From Gimesia benthica (GTDB taxonomy: Bacteria > Planctomycetota > Planctomycetia > Planctomycetales > Planctomycetaceae), in contig NZ_CP043930.1 in the NCBI RefSeq assembly GCF_009720525.1, forward strand, positions 1,178,001-1,242,000: DNA of 64,000 bases, written 5' to 3'. Made by a program: the position numbers and the translations under genes. Shown here one piece after another: positions 59,202 through 64,000 of the stretch; within the stretch, counting starts at the first letter, position 1, and every line of letters begins with the position of its first letter. The notes under the pieces were generated by a model. The model saw only the letters and a list, made by a program, of their open reading frames with translations. It did not search any database and had not been told where the DNA came from.

Positions 59202-60776
59202 TTAGCGTCCCCTTCCCTGCAACTCTCGCTCTGCTTCATCTTTCATTTCACTGAATTCTTCATCATCTGGTCTTAAGGCGATTGCCTTTTCTAAAATATT
59301 CATTGCCCTTGCAGCATATCCATTTTCCAGGCAGGCTTTGGATGCCTTTCTGAGTAACCAGACTTTACCGGGGGTCGCTTCTATGTCAAATTCCATGAGT
59401 CTCAGCCCATCCTCAACCCGTCCCTCTTTTATGAGCTGATTCGCCAATAGAAAATTTGCCCCCCCAAGCTGATTTTTTCCCTTTCAATTTAAACCACTCG
59501 AGTGCCTCTTCGATAGCATTAGCATTGATCATCTCATACATACGTTGATCTTGTGACTTTCGCACCTTTGCCGGCATTCTGTAAGGTTGCCCTGTCACGA
59601 TATGGTTTAGCTCAGTGCTTAATCTGACAACAGCATTCCATACATCAGAAGCTCCAAAGTGGTCCCCCTGGTTACAAAGCACGATCACAAAGGCATCATC
59701 ATCGATCAGTCGATTTTCTATAGATCGGAATCCGTTAATAGCTCCCCATGATTGATCACCTTAGTCCGCTTCCCGGTAACAGGATGAGTTCGCGTATAGA
59801 TTTGCCATCCATAACCATACACACTATGAGGTCGTCCACCTGCGGCTTTGACCTCTGGCACTTTACTGTTGGGTGTGAACATGAGATCTCGATACTTTTT
59901 GTTGAGAAGCACGTCGGTATATAAAGCCCGGTCCCAGAGGAACATGTCCTCAACGGTCGAATACAAGGCACCGGCAGCACCGGGAGTAGAATCCATTTCA
60001 ATATAATCAGCATTCTCAAAACCAAAAGGACCATTGATATAACCACAAGCCCGTTTTTTGATGATATCTCGATTCCGGTCATAACCACTGTCGTGCATGT
60101 TTAATGGTTTAAAAATACGCTCGTGCAAATTTTTTTCATAAGATTTGTGTGTCACCTTTTCAATTATTCTGCCAAGGATACAGTATCCTGCGTTGCAATA
60201 GCTGTAGATCGTTCCGGGTTCATGGATAAAATTGCCACTGCAATGTTGCTTGATAAATTCATCTTTTTCATATGACAGTCGCGAGATTTTGCTGCGATAA
60301 TCAAAGTCAGCTGTGAAATCTTTGATTCCGGATTGATGAGCCATCAAGTGGTGAATGGTGATTCTGTCACCGGTATCATTGCGGTAGTAATGCAGGTGAT
60401 CTGTAATTTTATCTTCCAGCTTGATTTTGTTTTCCTGAACCAGTTGCAGTACGAGCATTGAACAAAACTGCTTACTCACTGAAGCCAGTCTGTACCTGGT
60501 ATCAATAGTATTGGGCACTAACCATTCACGGTTGGCCATATCGAAGGCCCCCTTGTAGATCACCTGCCCCTTTTCAGCGACCAGAACGGCACCAGAAAAC
60601 AGACCAGTGTCTGCGGTCGCCTGGCAGAGTTTTTGTATGTCAGCTTTTTTATCAGTACTGACTCGATGATAACCTTTTGGCAGCGAGGATGACTCTGGCT
60701 CAGCATGGACCAGATGAAATTGTCCCAACAGCATAAATACCGATATCAGCCCTGATCGTACAGTTCTTATTTTCAC
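59202..60776 (-). pseudogene. Beta-lactamase-fold serine hydrolase with TPR-like tail, two compensating frameshifts
   Basis: The GTG at 60776 has AAGGA six bases upstream and starts a signal peptide ending near HAEPE. The S12 beta-lactamase fold follows, with the SxxK motif Ser99-Val-Ser-Lys102, and Tyr193-Cys-Asn195 as the YxN motif. At a C4 run (59744-59747) the frame breaks: INHGELLTDSDL-stop, whereas the other frame continues correctly as GAINGFRSIENRLIDDD. At C7 (59459-59465) the sequence returns to the original frame, giving FLLANQLIKEGRVEDGLRLM and NILEKAIALRPDDEEF, a TPR-like tail. One base lost and one gained restore phase. This is either real decay or two homopolymer sequencing errors; if errors, the protein is about 525 residues and intact. 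Family members act on D-Ala peptides or esters outside the cell. Confidence 0.8.
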
Positions 60777-61120
60777 AACGAATCCTTAATGAAAGGATAT
60801 GAAGTCCGAAACAAATAAATTCTTGACTTTCAATTAGCTTATGTCACCAAGAATTCAATTTGATTTTTAGAAGTCTCGTTTGAATACAAATACACTGGAT
60901 CAGTAGTGGTCTACTAGTAGTCGTTCGTCTTTTCATGACCTTTTCGTAAAGCCAGTCGATCGATTAAGCACTAACTTTTCTGTGAATAGGGAGACCCAAA
61001 TAAACTTCTCAGAGTTGTGTTGTCTAGGACTTCTGAAAACGAGGTTTGATTTTTAGCGTTTCACAGTGACATGCAAGAGAGAACATCTAGAGAATAATGA
61101 TCACCATCATGTCAACCATG
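60777..61120. other. Intergenic upstream of the beta-lactamase-like gene
   Basis: About 340 nt with no coding frame. It contains the ribosome-binding AAGGA for the GTG start and a 10-nt perfect palindrome CTACTAGTAG at 60911-60920. A minus-strand promoter is expected here, but no convincing -35/-10 pair was found. Confidence 0.45.
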
Positions 61121-61486
61121 CTACTCAGTAGAATGTTTGTCCTTGATGTCTCGTAGACAGTCTTTTTTCAGTAAAGCCACAACAGGAAGTATGGTGAATA
61201 AAGTTAAAATTGGAACGGAGACAAAACAAAGGAATGGTATACCCAGGATAAGATTACCCTTCATGATCAAAACTAAACTGAGACAAGCAAAAAGCAGTGT
61301 TGGAACAAATATCCAAAACACCACCATACCAACCCTTAGGTAAGTCTTATTTCGGTCATACTTGAATCGCATAAGCTTCCAAGATACGAACGGGTAACGT
61401 TTGAAATCAAAGTCACATTTCGGGCATTCCATAGCCCTAGCCCCTTTGTATTCTATTGTAGATTGGCAATTGGGGCAGATGGGCAT
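61121..61486 (-). CDS. Zinc-ribbon membrane protein, unknown function
   Basis: A 121-residue protein. The N-terminus is a zinc ribbon with Cys4, Cys7, Cys21 and Cys24 (CPNC and CPKC), followed by a basic amphipathic stretch and two TM helices (about 52-74 and 80-104), with a charged tail (KKDCLRDIKDKHSTE). Such proteins are common in planctomycetes and usually unannotated; the ribbon suggests binding of metal or a partner rather than catalysis. The gene is isolated. Confidence 0.7.
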   Translation of the reverse strand: MPICPNCQSTIEYKGARAMECPKCDFDFKRYPFVSWKLMRFKYDRNKTYLRVGMVVFWIFVPTLLFACLSLVLIMKGNLILGIPFLCFVSVPILTLFTILPVVALLKKDCLRDIKDKHSTE

Positions 61487-61797
61487 GAGCAGTCCAATTT
61501 GAATATTGATGACATCGCAGCGACAGAGTTTGACAAATTAAATGTCACTTACTACGAAATTAGAGTCTATCCAGAGCGTGTTTGACGATCTATCTTGAGT
61601 ATGAAATGGGACAACACCGAAGCTGCCGCAATTTTTCAGCTACTATTACGAGTCCTATGGTGGCGATGATATCCCTTTACTCTAATGTGGTTGCGGGACT
61701 TAAGATCACGAATTTCATGAGACTTAAACGCCGGTTACTGGCTGTCGATACGTTCTACTGATTTCGAAGGGAATGTATCATCATCTTTCGATATAGA
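61487..61797. other. Intergenic, no gene seen
   Basis: About 310 nt, AT-rich, with frequent stops in all frames. No RNA gene, repeat or clear promoter was recognised. Confidence 0.45.
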
Positions 61798-62286
61798 TTA
61801 GAACGAATTACCTGTACTTCCAGATGAAGTGCCAGTCGGTTCCTCCCGGGAATGGGATGTCATATTCTGTAGAATTCGACTCGCTATTACCCCTCCAGAA
61901 ACGGGGTAATTCTCCGTCCAAAGCGGTTGACCGTTGGAAAACAAAACATAAGAGGGACAAACATTAGCGCCGAGTGAACGAGCCAAAGCCTGGTTCGCAT
62001 TGAAATCCATGCGAGCTAATTCCACCCGGTCGTCAAGCAATTCCCGCAGTTGCTTCACCTCTGGTCGCATCTCATCACAGCGAAAACATCCGGTCATCAC
62101 GCTGAACTCGATCAACACAGGCCTGTCAGCGTTTTGCAGTAAATCTGTCAACTCACTTTCGCTGACCACTGGTAGAGAAATCAAATCAACGCCCCTAGAT
62201 TGAGAGGGAGTCGCGTTGCCACTACAGCCTGTTAAAAAAATCAAACCGCTGGTGATCAAAGACATTAAATGCACGTAATAGCTCAT
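61798..62286 (-). CDS. Thioredoxin-fold lipoprotein
   Basis: A 162-residue protein with a lipobox (IFLTGC, lipidated Cys21), so it should be anchored to a membrane. The thioredoxin fold follows, with the redox pair CFRC at Cys67 and Cys70 and the cis-proline Pro111 (VCPSYVLF). It resembles TlpA/DsbE- or thioredoxin-like proteins that reduce or isomerise disulfides outside the cytoplasm; the CFRC dipeptide is unusual. The C-terminal tail (EEPTGTSSGSTGNSF) is low complexity. The first ATG (62286) gives the longest signal; one at codon 8 is also possible. Neighbours give no hint of the client protein. Confidence 0.85.
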   Translation of the reverse strand: MSYYVHLMSLITSGLIFLTGCSGNATPSQSRGVDLISLPVVSESELTDLLQNADRPVLIEFSVMTGCFRCDEMRPEVKQLRELLDDRVELARMDFNANQALARSLGANVCPSYVLFSNGQPLWTENYPVSGGVIASRILQNMTSHSREEPTGTSSGSTGNSF

Positions 62287-62894
62287 AGGAGAAGATCTCG
62301 CCTTAACAACCAGTTCTGAATCAGCAGGATTCAGTTGTTTCTAAAAACCATTTTGGTCAGGTAAATAGATAGCAAACAGCCTGTAGGAATCGGGTACCTG
62401 ATATCAGGATCCCCCTACCCTTGCGGCGATGTGATTATAGTGATAGCAGCCTCGGAAACAATTCCCGCAATTTCTGGCAATTAGATATGCAGTTCCATGT
62501 GAATCAGTATCTGCCCCAGAACAACCAGGCAACAGAAGACTCAGCATACGAACACCTGGTCAACCGCATGCCGATGAGAAATACCCAGAAAAATCCTTTT
62601 AGCGATAGTCTACTTTCCTCGTCTGTAAAAAACTCAAGACGTGGAAATTTATCAGCCTGATTCAACAGCCCTTTTAAATTAATGTTTCTTATAAATTTTC
62701 TGAAAAACTCTTTGTCAGCCCTCTTGTGAGAGCCTGGGACAGGCCTAAAACAAAAATAAACCTGAGACCGAGTCTCAGTCCCATGTTCTTCTATAGGATT
62801 ATTTGTTCATAACCTCTTTCCATGACTCATATTCAGCATCATGAGTCAGATGGAATGAAAATCCAGCAATTACAGTTTGACGTAGAGGCTCCCC
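62287..62894. other. Intergenic upstream of the DUF1559 gene, with nested hairpin
   Basis: About 600 nt. A 7-bp perfect stem CTGAGAC-CGA-GTCTCAG (62762-62778) is enclosed by GGGAC (62736-62740) and GTCCC (62778-62782), giving a nested structure some 110 nt before the DUF1559 start. It could be a leader attenuator or an unassigned terminator. The 79-codon plus frame at 62421-62660 has no recognisable motif and I do not call it. Confidence 0.4.
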
Positions 62895-63875
62895 ATGCTC
62901 CCCCAGTCTTCAGTTTCTCACCAGCGACGTGGCTTCACATTGATTGAACTCCTGGTTGTGATCGCAATCATTGCGATCCTGATCGCGCTACTTTTGCCTG
63001 CAGTCCAGCAGGCCCGCGAGGCGGCCCGACGGACACAATGTAAAAATAATCTAAAGCAAATCGGGTTGGCACTCCACAATTACGAGGAATCTCACAGTGT
63101 ATTTCCACCCGGCTTCGTGAGTATCCCGACAGGCCCCTGGCCAGGGGGAGGTAATGATCCTGTACCCGAAATCGGGCCCGGCTGGAGTTTTTTTACCATG
63201 CTCCTGCCGTTTATGGATCAGGCAAATCTCTCGGAACAGATCGATTTCAATCTTCCAATTACCGACAGCATTAACGCTCCAGCACGGAGTTCGACGGTAA
63301 CGGCTTATCTCTGCCCGAGTGACACCACCCCTCAACAAATCAGCGTTTATCCAGCATCATTGAACATCAATGATCTGGCAGCCTGCAGTTACATTGGCTC
63401 ACTTGGGGGTGCCGATCCCACTAATACTTCAGGTTACACTGCCATGTATGAGCAACAACCCTTCAATGGCATGTTCCATCGTAATTCCGCAGTTCGAATG
63501 CGAGACATTACTGATGGAAGCTCAAACACATTCGGAATTGGTGAAAGGCAAAGTGCATTCGTCCCTAACGGCTGGGCTGGGGTAATTCCCACAGCGCAGA
63601 CCGTATTTTCTCAACAAGTCGCCACACAGCGTGGGCAGGCGGTGGGTGACACGGCACGGCCCGCGATAACGATGGCACTCGTTCATGTTCGATCTGGCGG
63701 CCCCAATTCTCCCACCGGTAGTCCAGGCGGTTACAACAGTCCTCACACAGGCGGAGCACATTTTCTGCTAATGGATGGTAGCGTGAGAATGATTGGTGAA
63801 AACGTCGATATCAATGTCTTCCGCTGGCTGGCAGCCCGGAATGACGGCCAGGTGATCGGCGGCGATTCTTTCTAA
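62895..63875 (+). CDS. DUF1559 pseudopilin-like protein
   Basis: A 326-residue member of the DUF1559 family that is expanded in planctomycetes. It has a type IV pilin-like leader: RRGFTLIELLVVIAIIAILI, with the prepilin peptidase site between Gly13 and Phe14 and Glu at +5 (residue 18). After the hydrophobic helix comes LLPAVQQAREAARRTQCKNN, then the beta-rich DUF1559 domain with NLKQIGLALHNYEESHSVFP and the H-X9-DG-type C-terminal signature HTGGAHFLLMDGSVR. The ATG at 62895 follows GAGG. These proteins are exported by a type II-secretion- or pilus-like system and are thought to form surface fibres; specific roles are unknown. Sequence after its stop (63876-64000) shows no gene. Confidence 0.93.
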   Translation: MLPQSSVSHQRRGFTLIELLVVIAIIAILIALLLPAVQQAREAARRTQCKNNLKQIGLALHNYEESHSVFPPGFVSIPTGPWPGGGNDPVPEIGPGWSFFTMLLPFMDQANLSEQIDFNLPITDSINAPARSSTVTAYLCPSDTTPQQISVYPASLNINDLAACSYIGSLGGADPTNTSGYTAMYEQQPFNGMFHRNSAVRMRDITDGSSNTFGIGERQSAFVPNGWAGVIPTAQTVFSQQVATQRGQAVGDTARPAITMALVHVRSGGPNSPTGSPGGYNSPHTGGAHFLLMDGSVRMIGENVDINVFRWLAARNDGQVIGGDSF

Positions 63876-64000
63876 AAATTCCGAATCTGGAGCTGCTTCC
63901 AACAATATCTAGTGAGACGCAGGCGATGGGCAATAGCTTTTTATGAGGAAGAGATACTGGCAAGATCAGCCAGTGTTCCTCTCCATTGATAGAAGCCAGC

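Noticed and set aside
62421-62660. 79-codon plus-strand frame.
   Set aside because: No recognisable segment or ribosome-binding site; left as intergenic.

Overview
The window looks like planctomycete DNA, most likely a Gimesia/Planctomyces-type genome. Gene families largely restricted to that phylum occur together: a PSCyt1/DUF1549/DUF1553 protein beside a DUF1501 protein, a DUF1559 pseudopilin-like protein, large Ser/Thr kinases with extra C-terminal repeats, an FGly-type sulfatase, and a 7,282-residue secreted protein with a LEPR-like N-terminal motif. The genus is an inference from gene content only. No rRNA, tRNA or CRISPR array was seen.

Layout. 0-5.1 kb: a secreted cytochrome/LamG/DUF1553 protein (its start lies left of the window) followed by a Tat-exported DUF1501 protein. 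5.2-9.7 kb: a worn region holding a transposase killed by one nonsense codon, IS relics, a secreted coiled-coil protein, a small membrane protein and a frameshifted remnant of a PVC-type membrane-bound dehydrogenase. 9.7-12.5 kb: a leftward three-gene unit of cytochrome P450, short-chain dehydrogenase and a small membrane protein; the first two are coupled by a TGATG overlap. 12.7-13.7 kb: an IS3 orfA relic and a 5'-truncated sialidase-like remnant. 13.8-16.4 kb: a transmembrane Ser/Thr kinase with a PEGA-like region and leucine-rich repeats. 16.7-38.5 kb: the giant protein gene, with nine in-frame repeat units in a higher-order arrangement and a C-terminal cohesin-like, dockerin and HExxHxxGxxH metalloprotease tail. 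39.0-44.0 kb: a decayed reverse transcriptase, an HTTM-family membrane protein, a DUF1501 pseudogene and a broken transposase. 44.2-49.4 kb: a second kinase, with a 14-blade WD40 region. 49.7-54.5 kb: a CIA30-like secreted protein, two membrane proteins, a sulfatase and a convergent sialidase-like protein. 54.5-64 kb: a frameshifted paralogue of the 9.7-kb membrane protein, another IS3 relic, an S9 peptidase, a polytopic membrane protein, a beta-lactamase-like gene with two compensating homopolymer frameshifts, a zinc-ribbon membrane protein, a thioredoxin-fold lipoprotein and a DUF1559 protein.

How the parts fit together. Many products are secreted or membrane proteins aimed at extracellular glycans or surface structure (sulfatase, sialidase-like protein, DUF1553/DUF1501 pair, giant protein, S9 peptidase, beta-lactamase fold). 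The kinases are plausible sensors, but nothing in the sequence links them to specific partners. About ten loci are visibly broken, many by a single base, so part of the region appears to be decaying. The most unusual objects are the giant protein with its 4,896-nt higher-order repeat and zincin tail, and the reverse-transcriptase remnant. I did not find a complete, clearly undescribed multi-gene system.
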